From Paenibacillus wulumuqiensis (GTDB taxonomy: Bacteria > Bacillota > Bacilli > Paenibacillales > Paenibacillaceae), in NCBI RefSeq assembly GCF_000971965.1, contig NZ_KQ040795.1:228464-292463 (forward strand): a stretch of 64,000 nt of DNA, written 5' to 3'. Position 1 is the stretch's first letter; each line of letters starts with the position of its first letter. Shown piece after piece: positions 25,677 through 33,405 of the stretch. The notes below the pieces were generated by a model. That model worked only from the letters and a program-made list of their open reading frames with translations. It was not told the DNA's origin and did not search any database. The translations under genes and the position numbers were made by a program.

Positions 25677-28109
25677 TTACTTCGCCAGTCCGGCGATTTC
25701 GTCTGCGCTCAGTGCCTTGTTGTAGATACGCACATCGTCGAGGCTGCCTTTCAGATAGGCATCTGCAGCGAAGCGGCTTTTGCCCAGATAGGCTTCACGG
25801 GTCATCAGGTTCTGCGGATTGAAGGTTATCTTGTCATTGCTGCCGGCCAGCTGTCCATTCAGGTACAATTTGCCGGTATCGCCCGCGAGAGTCACTGCGA
25901 CATGTACCCACTTGCCCTGCGGCAGGGTCGAGCCGGTCACGATGCTCTGGTCGATATTATTCTGGTGGATTGTGAACTGCATTCCTGTTCCCTGTGACGG
26001 CGTCAGGAACATGAAGCTATTCATACCATTTCCAAAGTCCATAATCCGCTGCCAGGCTGCGCCGCCATCCCATTTAATCCAGGTAGCAAACGTAAAGTCT
26101 TCGCCATCTGTCACGGTTCCCGGCAGCTGCACATAATCATCCCGGCCATCCAGCGTAATCATGCCGCCTGTGCCGTACACATTCCGGGTTACGCCGTTCA
26201 TCAGCGTACCGTCATAGTGATTGTAGGTGCTGTCGATCACGGTCGTACCGGAATTCTCATCGAACTTGTAGTGGCTCAGCAGCGGACCGCGTCCTTGCTC
26301 CAGCACCGTCACTTTGAAATTTTTGTTCTTTTTGGAGCCGCCTTTGGTGATCGTCGCAATCAGGGTTACCTTGGCATTGCCTTCACCGGCTGCCGGGCGG
26401 GTGACCTGTCCGGTGTTGGAGATTATATCCGGCTTGGTCGAACGCCAGCTGATCTGTGAACCGCGTGTTCCTTGCAGCGGCAGATCCAGATTATAAAAGA
26501 CGGCACTCGTATCGCCCAGGCTCAGATCTTCATCCACCCCGGAGACGATCTGCTTGTCTTTGAGCACTTCACGCTGGCTGCCCCATACCCCTACACCCGA
26601 GGAAGAGAGCGCGGTCAATGTCAGCACCGTTTTGCCGGTATCCGCATTGGTCTCATGCAGGAATACGCCGGTATATTTCACACCATTAACCGTGAAAATG
26701 CCGGTATTCTTGCCCTGCAGCTCCCAGGTTCCACTAATATCGCCGGTAATGGTGCCGTCTGCATTCAGCTGGGCGGAGACGGAACGGTGAATGTCTGCGC
26801 TGATATTTTTATCCTGTGTAATCCATTGGTAGCTGCCGGCAATCTCGCTTTTGCTGACCGTAGCGAGCGGCTGCTGTTCACCGGCATAGCGATATGGAGC
26901 AACGACCGGCCAGCCGTCTTTGTTCATGAACATCTCGTGGGTGCGTACTTCATGTGCCTCGCCGCGTCCCGGGAAGCGGGAATGGAAGATCAGGAAATAA
27001 CGTCCGGTCTGTTCATCGTAATAGGCAGAGTTATGGCCCGGTGATACGGCGCCCGCTCCGGTGCCTTCGCCAGGATCGCCGATCTCGCGGTTGAACTGGT
27101 AGTTGCCGATAATTTTGACACCATATGGCTCGATGGAATCGTCATCGAACAGCGGCTTGGTCGGATCTGCCTTGACGTTGGTCATATTGTTGCCTGCGGC
27201 ATCGTAGAAAGGTCCATCCGGCGTCTTGGAGCGAACGACGCGCAGATTGTAGCCGCCAGTCGCGTCCAGACCGCCAAAGGACAGGTACATGTAGTAATAA
27301 TCGGTATCCGGGCTGTACATCATGTACGCGCCTTCAATTCGGCTGTGATTGCCGCCGATCAGCTTTTTGCCATAGCCCTGTCCAGGCAGCGGTTTGCCGG
27401 TAGCCGGGTCCATCTGCATAACGAAGATGCCGCCGGAGTACGATCCGTATACCATCCACAGCTTGCCGTTTTTATCCAGGAACACATCGGGATCTACCGC
27501 ATTCGGATGAATCTGTGCATTATAGATGGTGCCATCCTCGCTCTTCTGATCCCACATGCCGGATTTCAGGAAAATGCCTTTGTCCTTGTAGGGACCTTCG
27601 ATTCTGTCCGCTACCGCAATACCCATGGCCGAGCGCGGGGAGTCCCCTTTGCAGGCGTTGTAGTACATGTAGAATTTGCCGTCAGCCAGCTGGATCACAT
27701 CTGCCGCCCAGAGTGTATCCGATTGGGCCCAGTCCAGCGCCTCGCGCAGTTCGGTCGTTACGTTCGGGATCAGCGGATTGCCGTCGGCTACTCCGGAAGA
27801 GATCATGTCCCAGTTCATCAGATCTTTGGATTTGGCAGAAGCCAGATGAGATCCGAATATGTAGAAGGTATCGCCGACTTTGATCACAGATGGATCATGT
27901 ACGGAAGCTTCCTTGTACGTTGGCACTGCTGTACGGCTGGCCTGGAGCGAGTTCATCTGCTGCTGGATGTAATCGGTGGACATTACCTGCACCGGCGCCT
28001 TGGGCTGATCGGCTCCGGCTGCGGCGGAGATGCTCCCCGGTAGTAATAATGCGGTTCCCAGCGCGAGCAGGCTGGTTTTTTGCCATAACAGTTTTTTTGA
28101 TTTCATCAT
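25677..28109 (-). CDS. secreted GH43 arabinan endo-1,5-alpha-L-arabinanase-like enzyme with LamG domain
   Basis: An 810-residue secreted enzyme. It has a signal peptide (1-30), then a GH43 five-bladed propeller (about 55-420) with the three catalytic acids in context: base Asp in SVHDPSVIKVGD, Asp in NAVDPDVFLDKNGK and acid Glu in SRIEGAYMMYS. The propeller also holds SPGHNSAYYD, typical of arabinanases of the Abn2 kind. A lipocalin-like GH43 C-terminal domain (about 430-530) follows, then an Ig-like segment (about 540-640) and a C-terminal LamG/concanavalin-type jelly roll (about 645-805; LLSHYKFDENSGTTV, GSLDDVRIYNKAL) that probably binds polysaccharide. It should cut pectin side-chain arabinan outside the cell. 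The ATG at 28109 is 6 bases from GAGAGG. Two cre-like boxes upstream indicate carbon catabolite repression. Confidence 0.9.
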   Translation of the reverse strand: MMKSKKLLWQKTSLLALGTALLLPGSISAAAGADQPKAPVQVMSTDYIQQQMNSLQASRTAVPTYKEASVHDPSVIKVGDTFYIFGSHLASAKSKDLMNWDMISSGVADGNPLIPNVTTELREALDWAQSDTLWAADVIQLADGKFYMYYNACKGDSPRSAMGIAVADRIEGPYKDKGIFLKSGMWDQKSEDGTIYNAQIHPNAVDPDVFLDKNGKLWMVYGSYSGGIFVMQMDPATGKPLPGQGYGKKLIGGNHSRIEGAYMMYSPDTDYYYMYLSFGGLDATGGYNLRVVRSKTPDGPFYDAAGNNMTNVKADPTKPLFDDDSIEPYGVKIIGNYQFNREIGDPGEGTGAGAVSPGHNSAYYDEQTGRYFLIFHSRFPGRGEAHEVRTHEMFMNKDGWPVVAPYRYAGEQQPLATVSKSEIAGSYQWITQDKNISADIHRSVSAQLNADGTITGDISGTWELQGKNTGIFTVNGVKYTGVFLHETNADTGKTVLTLTALSSSGVGVWGSQREVLKDKQIVSGVDEDLSLGDTSAVFYNLDLPLQGTRGSQISWRSTKPDIISNTGQVTRPAAGEGNAKVTLIATITKGGSKKNKNFKVTVLEQGRGPLLSHYKFDENSGTTVIDSTYNHYDGTLMNGVTRNVYGTGGMITLDGRDDYVQLPGTVTDGEDFTFATWIKWDGGAAWQRIMDFGNGMNSFMFLTPSQGTGMQFTIHQNNIDQSIVTGSTLPQGKWVHVAVTLAGDTGKLYLNGQLAGSNDKITFNPQNLMTREAYLGKSRFAADAYLKGSLDDVRIYNKALSADEIAGLAK

Positions 28110-28206
28110 TTTCTTCCTCTCTGTATATGAATAAAGTGATACAGGGATCGATGGTTGGGTAACCAGCATCCACTACATCGTTAATGAATATGTTTATTTT
28201 TACAAT

Positions 28207-28220
28207 ATAAAGCGCTTGCA
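28207..28220. promoter_or_regulatory. cre-like box (CcpA site), leader of the GH43 gene
   Basis: The minus strand reads TGCAAGCGCTTTAT, with the AAGCGCTT core of catabolite-response elements and three end mismatches. It lies about 100 bases before the GH43 start, downstream of the predicted transcription start. Confidence 0.55.
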
Positions 28221-28240
28221 TAAATGCTTGCAATAGTAAG

Positions 28241-28254
28241 AGATAGCGCTTACA
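28241..28254. promoter_or_regulatory. cre box (CcpA site) overlapping the predicted GH43 transcription start
   Basis: The minus strand reads TGTAAGCGCTATCT, which fits the consensus TGWNANCGNTNWCA at all but the last position. It begins 3 bases downstream of the -10 candidate, a position where CcpA blocks initiation. Confidence 0.72.
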
Positions 28255-28257
28255 AAC

Positions 28258-28287
28258 ATCATAATTCACAACTATGGAATTAAGCAA
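28258..28287 (-). promoter_or_regulatory. promoter candidate for the GH43 gene
   Basis: On the minus strand, TTGCTT is followed after 18 bases by TATGAT (5 of 6 to the -10 consensus). The -35 is weak. The placement just before the better cre box supports it. Confidence 0.45.
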
Positions 28288-28430
28288 GAAATATATTCAC
28301 ATATCTATGTATAATAAACGTTTTTGTTAAATAAATATTTATATTATAGTTCCATAAAGTTATATGCATACATGCTCTAATGCTGCTGGATTGCTGCCGA
28401 TTATCTATACACCCTTCCTTTTTTTCGTCA

Positions 28431-28466
28431 AAAAAAGCCCGGCCATATTCCTTGATGGCGGGCTTT
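28431..28466 (-). terminator. terminator of the HAD gene
   Basis: On the minus strand AAAGCCCGCCAT pairs with ATGGCCGGGCTTT (one bulge), then a run of T. It lies 108 bases after the HAD stop. The rest of 28288-28573 is A+T-rich with nothing further I can name. Confidence 0.8.
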
Positions 28467-28573
28467 GTAGGTGCTGTATCCAGTATATCCATGCTGCTCA
28501 GCAGTGTATTTAGCGTAATCTTTCTTCATGCTTATTTATGCCTTTGTCTGCCAGTCTGCAGCCTGTGGGACTT

Positions 28574-29221
28574 CTAATTCTGCACTTCCTGCTGGAGATA
28601 GTCCGTTAACTGTGGGACTGTTGTAAACAGATGATCCGGCTGTGCCTCCCTGAGAGCCTGCTCGTCTGCCGCCCCGGCCCAGCATGCGGAAGCAATGGGA
28701 ATACCCACTTCACGTGCAGCCTGTATATCACCAGGCTTGTCTCCAATGTACAATGCTTGCTCTGCTGGAATATCGAGCTGCTTTAGTACATTCCGGATAC
28801 CCTCAGGCTTGATCTCTTTCTCGGCAATGCCATTTTCTATCCATTCAAAATAGGATGCAATACCAAATTGATGCAGCGTATAATCGCTCGTCGGCTGGCT
28901 TTTTCCCGTTACCATGGCAATATGAATTCCCTGTTCCCTCGCCCAGGACAGCAGCTCACGGATACCTTCAAACGGGGCCGGGCAGATCGCGTCATGCATT
29001 TCCTTGTAACACTGGATATAGTCATGCAGCGCCTCTTCGCGGTGATCCTGCAGCAGAGCGCGCACAATCCCTTCTTCCGACGGGCCAAATGCATCCATAA
29101 TCTCCTGATCGCTGATCTTCCTGCCGGCCCATGGTTCAACCGCCTGATGGAATGCTTCCAGACAGAGCGGCTCGGTATTGCCAATCGTTCCATCCAGATC
29201 AAAAATAAGGCATGTAATCAT
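28574..29221 (-). CDS. HAD family hydrolase (phosphoglycolate phosphatase-like)
   Basis: A 215-residue soluble phosphatase of the haloacid dehalogenase superfamily, subclass I. Motif I is FDLDGTIGNTE (nucleophile Asp9 and acid Asp11), motif II is VTGKS, motif III the Lys in EIKPEG, and motif IV IGDKPGDIQAA. The helical cap is inserted after motif I (about 15-85). Close relatives act on phosphoglycolate, pyrophosphate or sugar phosphates; the substrate cannot be named here. AAGGAGG lies 7 bases before the ATG. Monocistronic, with a terminator on its 3' side. Confidence 0.88.
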   Translation of the reverse strand: MITCLIFDLDGTIGNTEPLCLEAFHQAVEPWAGRKISDQEIMDAFGPSEEGIVRALLQDHREEALHDYIQCYKEMHDAICPAPFEGIRELLSWAREQGIHIAMVTGKSQPTSDYTLHQFGIASYFEWIENGIAEKEIKPEGIRNVLKQLDIPAEQALYIGDKPGDIQAAREVGIPIASACWAGAADEQALREAQPDHLFTTVPQLTDYLQQEVQN

Positions 29222-29330
29222 GTATTGACCTCCTTAGACTGTAGAAGTACATTACCCTGATTACATGCCTGGTATGACAGTAATGATGTATACAATTATA
29301 TATATTTCCTGTATTTCCAATCGATAGTCA

Positions 29331-30416
29331 TTATTTCAGATAGCGGCGGGCACCGGCAAATTCCTTTTTGTAGGCAGGTGTATCGATCGGGATAATCTCC
29401 ACCGTCTTGCCTGCTTTTGGAGAATGCATCATTTGGCCATTGCCGATATACATGGACACATGGTGCACACTGCCCTTGCCGTTATTATGGGCAAAAAACA
29501 TCAGATCACCCGGCTGCATCTCGCTCCAGCCCACTTTGGTGCCTTCCTTGATCTGGGCTGACGCATCCCGCGGCAGATCAATGCCATGGAATCCATATAT
29601 GGTGGAAGTAAATCCGGAACAGTCGAATCCATAAGCCGATACGCCCGCCCACAGATAAGGCAGTCCGAGGAACTGTCGACCGGTCTCCACAAGCTCCGCT
29701 CCCGTTGGGGTTGGAATATCGGATAATTGATCATACACATCGGCATCCTGCTTGCGCAGCCAGGCGGTGCCATTATCCGGCGTATGCACTTGCAGCCAGC
29801 TGCCTTCGGTAGCTACCACCGGCAGACGGGTATTGAAGCTCAGCGTCAACAAGCTTTTCTTGCGGTCTGTATCGTACAACTTGGCTGTTTTGGCATTGAC
29901 TATGGCTGTCGGGCACTTGCTGTAGGCAGCGCCGGTCGTCGTTGTCAGAATCTGATTGCGTGGCAGCCAGCCCGGATAGCCGTACTTGCTGCGCGGGGTG
30001 GATTGCCCGATAACAGCTACATACGCCCAGTCACCCTGGACTTTGAGCAGACGCACTTCCTGTCCGTACAGTGCCTGTGTCTCCAGCTTGCCGGTCAGCC
30101 AGCGGCGCTGGTCAGCGGTCGACATGGCTGCTGTCCATTTCTCCATGTTCACCGGATTGGTCAGCGAAGGGGCGTCCAGCTTGCGCGCCAGTCCCGGCTC
30201 TGTCCATAAAGTAGCTACCGCCACATTTACATAATGCTTGCGTGCCTTCTGATTCACTGTGCAATCCTCTCCAGCTGCGGAATTCGGTCCGGATGCGGCC
30301 GACGCAATCTGGCCTGCTGTCCATGCTGTCAGCATAAGCAGACAGGCAGTGAGCAGCAGCACTGTACCGGCCCATCCGCCCGAACGTCTGATCATCGTGT
30401 TCTGTTTTGTATTCAT
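29331..30416 (-). CDS. secreted C40 (NlpC/P60) peptidoglycan peptidase with SH3 domains
   Basis: A 361-residue exported cell-wall enzyme. The signal peptide carries the run WAGTVLLLTACLLMLTAW. Two SH3b-like regions follow (about 60-220; VATLWTEPGLARK, AKLYDTDRKKS). The C-terminal NlpC/P60 domain (about 240-361) has the catalytic Cys in GFDCSGF, His in SVHHVSMYI and a third polar residue in MMHSPKAG. Layout and length match YkfC-type gamma-D-glutamyl-L-diamino acid peptidases, which trim muropeptides. AAAGGAG lies 9 bases before the ATG. No muropeptide transport or epimerase genes are adjacent, so a wall-turnover role is more likely than nutrition (inference). Confidence 0.88.
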   Translation of the reverse strand: MNTKQNTMIRRSGGWAGTVLLLTACLLMLTAWTAGQIASAASGPNSAAGEDCTVNQKARKHYVNVAVATLWTEPGLARKLDAPSLTNPVNMEKWTAAMSTADQRRWLTGKLETQALYGQEVRLLKVQGDWAYVAVIGQSTPRSKYGYPGWLPRNQILTTTTGAAYSKCPTAIVNAKTAKLYDTDRKKSLLTLSFNTRLPVVATEGSWLQVHTPDNGTAWLRKQDADVYDQLSDIPTPTGAELVETGRQFLGLPYLWAGVSAYGFDCSGFTSTIYGFHGIDLPRDASAQIKEGTKVGWSEMQPGDLMFFAHNNGKGSVHHVSMYIGNGQMMHSPKAGKTVEIIPIDTPAYKKEFAGARRYLK

Positions 30417-30548
30417 CCAGTAATCTCCTTTGGATCATAAAGGTAGATTATACAGGCAGCAAACGCTGGTATAATCCAGATTCCATTTTTTGTACTATTT
30501 TAGCATATTCCAGCTGGCAGCAGACGTCATTTCACAATAAAAAATCTC

Positions 30549-31085
30549 TTATTTGCGCCGCAGTTCTTCTTCCAGATCCTCATCAAAACGGATGCACTGA
30601 ATCAGCTGAAATACCGCGGCCAGACCGAGAGCTCCCCAGATCCCCGACGTATCGACGCCCGGCTGAATCTCGGACAGTGTATACAGCAGAATCGTATTGC
30701 GCACAATCGCGATCACCTGGGTCTGCCAGAACGTCAGGCTGCGCCGCAGCAGCGGATAGACATACTCTACCGTAGCCGGCTGTACATAAATGGCCAGTAA
30801 AAATAAACCCGCCACCGTCCAGACCGAATAGATCAGTGCACTGTCCCGTCCGTCAAACCGGATCAGGTTCACCAGCGAACCGAGATAGAAAAAAGCATAC
30901 GCGGCAAAGGAAGCCCCGGCTACCACAACGACCAGTCCGAGTGAGATCATTATCGCCATTGACAGACGGTCGAACAGACTGGAAGGACGAAACATCTTTT
31001 CCAGCGGATCGACAGGTTGACTGGCTTCAGCGTTCCGCCGCGGAGAGCGGACGAATTTGAAATAGCAAAACATGCAGATCAGCAT
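30549..31085 (-). CDS. integral membrane protein of unknown function, start uncertain
   Basis: At least 178 residues with about five hydrophobic helices (MLICMFCYF, MAIMISLGLVVVVAGASFAAYAFF, SALIYSVWTVAGLFLLAIYV, IVRNTILLYTL, LGLAAVFQLIQCI) and an acidic/basic tail. I do not recognise a family. The ATG at 31085 has no ribosome binding site. The in-frame codons before it would extend the first helix (LLITCVIVF) back to a Lys/Glu-rich stretch, but contain no ATG, GTG or TTG after the upstream stop; a ribosome-site-like AAGGGAGCGGAAG lies at about 31128-31140. A rarer start codon or a sequencing error in the leader are both possible. Confidence 0.6.
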   Translation of the reverse strand: MLICMFCYFKFVRSPRRNAEASQPVDPLEKMFRPSSLFDRLSMAIMISLGLVVVVAGASFAAYAFFYLGSLVNLIRFDGRDSALIYSVWTVAGLFLLAIYVQPATVEYVYPLLRRSLTFWQTQVIAIVRNTILLYTLSEIQPGVDTSGIWGALGLAAVFQLIQCIRFDEDLEEELRRK

Positions 31086-31297
31086 GAATACAATTACACA
31101 GGTGATTAGCAGGTTCTTCTCGATATGCTTCCGCTCCCTTCTGATAATAGTCCAATGCTGATCGGATCACGGAATAATATGTGTTTCATACTATCATAAA
31201 CCCCTTTTTCTTTCCTCTATACCGGCAAATCATCTGCAGCTGAATCTGCAGGCTGATCCATGTGCTGCCGCAGCACTGTTCCTTTATCATAACTGCA

Positions 31298-31316
31298 TGT
31301 CATAATACAAGCATAT
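31298..31316 (+). repeat. direct repeat, upstream copy
   Basis: TGTCATAATACAAGCATAT. It matches the copy at 31352-31370 at 17 of 19 bases, 54 bases apart, in front of an AraC-family gene. Confidence 0.8.
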
Positions 31317-31351
31317 TTGTCCTCTATACGCTTCTAAATCAGCAAATAACC

Positions 31352-31370
31352 TGTCATAATATAAGTATAT
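31352..31370 (+). repeat. direct repeat, downstream copy
   Basis: TGTCATAATATAAGTATAT, 33 bases before the AraC-family start. Paired direct repeats are the usual binding pattern of AraC regulators, so this may be an autoregulatory site. It also contains -10-like TATAAG/TAATAT sequence. Confidence 0.7.
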
Positions 31371-31403
31371 ACATACTATCCGCGAGGAGAGGAATCTACA
31401 GCT

Positions 31404-32249
31404 ATGCCGCTTAATCATACCATCTATACGCATTCCGATGCTCATCAGCCGCTTGATCTGAATCTGCTTTTTTTCGGCAAGGAAGAGTGTATTCCCGGCC
31501 ATGCTTGGGGCCCTGGCATACGAGACGCTTATATCCTGCATTATATCCATGGAGGAACAGGCATTTTGCGAATGGGCGATGCCGAATATCGGCTGGGCGA
31601 AGGTCAGGGATTTCTGATTCTGCCGGAGACGGTGGTGCAGTATGAGGCGGATCGTGATGATCCCTGGGTGTACTCATGGATCGGCTTTCGCGGCCTGCAG
31701 GCACTGTCGCTGATGGAACGAGCGCAGCTCACGACGTCCAGTCCGGTCTATACCATGCATGACGTACCTATATTCAGCCGCTTCTACGAGCTGCTGCTGG
31801 AGACAGCCAACCAGTCTGCCGGAGATATCCAGGCACAGGGTATTCTGTACCAGCTCATGTACACGCTGATCGCCCGCCTGCCGGTCCAGCCTGCTGCATC
31901 CAATCATTCCCGCCCCAAGGAAATGCATATTCGTCAGGCGATCGAGTATATCGATAACAGCTACAGCCAGAAGATCAGCGTACAGGATATTTCGCAGGCG
32001 GCAGGCCTCGACCGCACCTATCTATCCAGCCTGTTCAAAGCCCGGTTCGGCATGTCCCTGCAGGCGTTCCTGCTGGAATACCGGATGAACCGCGCCGTGG
32101 AGCTGCTTCATCATACCGATCTGTCAGTCAGCGAGATATCCCGTTCGGTCGGATACGAAGACCCGTTCCTGTTCTCCAAAATGTTCAAAAAAATCAAAGG
32201 CGCTTCACCGCGCAGACTGCGCGAGGAACTGCTACAGACCAGCCCCTGA
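31404..32249 (+). CDS. AraC family transcription regulator
   Basis: A 281-residue regulator. The N-terminal half is a cupin-type AraC ligand domain (YILHYIHGGTGILRM, then GEGQGFLILPETVVQYEAD..DPWVYSWIGF). The C-terminal 100 residues hold two helix-turn-helix motifs (ISVQDISQAAGLDRTYLSSLFKARFG and LSVSEISRSVGYEDPFLFSKMFKKIKG). Regulators with this WIGF-type sensor usually respond to plant-derived sugars (family knowledge). The ATG at 31404 follows GAGGAGAGGAA at about 8 bases. A 19-bp direct repeat just upstream may be its own operator. The target genes are not adjacent on the same strand; the next gene converges on it. Confidence 0.9.
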   Translation: MPLNHTIYTHSDAHQPLDLNLLFFGKEECIPGHAWGPGIRDAYILHYIHGGTGILRMGDAEYRLGEGQGFLILPETVVQYEADRDDPWVYSWIGFRGLQALSLMERAQLTTSSPVYTMHDVPIFSRFYELLLETANQSAGDIQAQGILYQLMYTLIARLPVQPAASNHSRPKEMHIRQAIEYIDNSYSQKISVQDISQAAGLDRTYLSSLFKARFGMSLQAFLLEYRMNRAVELLHHTDLSVSEISRSVGYEDPFLFSKMFKKIKGASPRRLREELLQTSP

Positions 32250-32325
32250 TAGCCATCCGCTGACGGAACGGACGGATCATATGCTATTACGCTTCGTATG
32301 CTCCGTTATTCTGCCGCCCTGCCGC

Positions 32326-33105
32326 CTACAGCGCAGAAGGACGATCATTCATCATCTCCGCAGGCGGCACGCCCATTTTGCGCTTGAAAATCCGGTAAAA
32401 GTAGGACACTTCCTGATAACCGAGAAATTCGGCGATCTCCGTAATGGTCAGCTGGGATTCGGTCAGCATGTACACCGCCCGCTTCATCCGCTGATCATGC
32501 ACATATTCGCTGATCGTCTGGCCGGTTACATTTTTGAACAGGGTCGCTGCGTAATTGGGCGTCCGCTGAATCAGCTCGCCCAGATGCTCCTTGGTAATGC
32601 GGCGGCTGTAATTTTGCTGGATATATCGCTTCATCGTATCCACTAATCGGTGCTTGTCCTCCCGGATCACACCACGATCATATTCCCGGTTCAGCTCCAC
32701 CAGCAGCTGGATCATCAGAGAATCCACCAGCAGCCGGTAATACGGAGGCTTGTCCCGCCACTGGGCTGCAATATGCTGGAGACGGTCATGATACAGATCA
32801 TAGCCGCCCGGCTTCATCTGTACCGTATCGCTTCCCCGCAGCAGCGGCAGTGCTGCATCCTGCTGCACGCTGAAGCGTACCACCTGCTTGGTGTGCACAC
32901 GGGTCGGGACGCTTTTACCATAATAGGCGGATTCAGGCGGGATGAGCAGCAGATCCCCTTTTTCCAAAATAGTCTTCTGTCCGCTGACCCAGTACACACA
33001 ATTGCCGTATGTAATCAGACTAAGACAGTATTCGTTTTGATCCAGATACTGCTCTTCATACCAGTCCATCTGATGCTGCTCCTGCACATCCAGCACGTTC
33101 AGCAT
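32326..33105 (-). CDS. AraC family transcription regulator
   Basis: A 259-residue regulator. The N-terminal domain is cupin-like (YCLSLITYGNCVYWVSGQK, LEKGDLLLIPPESAYYG). The C-terminal domain carries two helix-turn-helix motifs (ITKEHLGELIQRTPNYAATLFKNVTG and LTITEIAEFLGYQEVSYFYRIFKRKMG). The ligand is unknown. The true start is the ATG at 33105: AAGGAGG lies 8 bases upstream, while the GTG at 33114 overlaps that site. It converges with the other AraC gene across a 76-base gap and is divergent from the pyruvate kinase. Confidence 0.9.
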   Translation of the reverse strand: MLNVLDVQEQHQMDWYEEQYLDQNEYCLSLITYGNCVYWVSGQKTILEKGDLLLIPPESAYYGKSVPTRVHTKQVVRFSVQQDAALPLLRGSDTVQMKPGGYDLYHDRLQHIAAQWRDKPPYYRLLVDSLMIQLLVELNREYDRGVIREDKHRLVDTMKRYIQQNYSRRITKEHLGELIQRTPNYAATLFKNVTGQTISEYVHDQRMKRAVYMLTESQLTITEIAEFLGYQEVSYFYRIFKRKMGVPPAEMMNDRPSAL

Positions 33106-33405
33106 ATGAGGCACCTCCTTTGCTTTTGACCTGATTTCTTCTGTATGTGGAGGATTGGCAGGTGCTTTCCCTGTCTTTTTTCATAAACTGCGTTTTATTC
33201 TTGTCCTCAAATCATACTATACTTCACTCATTGTACAATAGTTCATAGCGACCTGTGTATATTACAGCTACAATGAATTATATACTACAGGTTGCCGGAT
33301 AAAGATCCTTCATGCTTGGCAGGACAGGGTAATAGATTCCGACAGCCACTAATTTCAACAGGGCTGAAGAATATACCAGCCTGCATACTTAAGGAGGATT
33401 ATCGA
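33106..33405. other. divergent promoter region between the AraC gene and the pyruvate kinase gene
   Basis: About 300 bases without an ORF. Several -10-like hexamers occur (TATGAT on the minus strand near 33215, TATACT on the plus strand near 33280), but none has a good -35 partner, so I do not fix a promoter. No riboswitch or operator is recognised. Confidence 0.4.
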
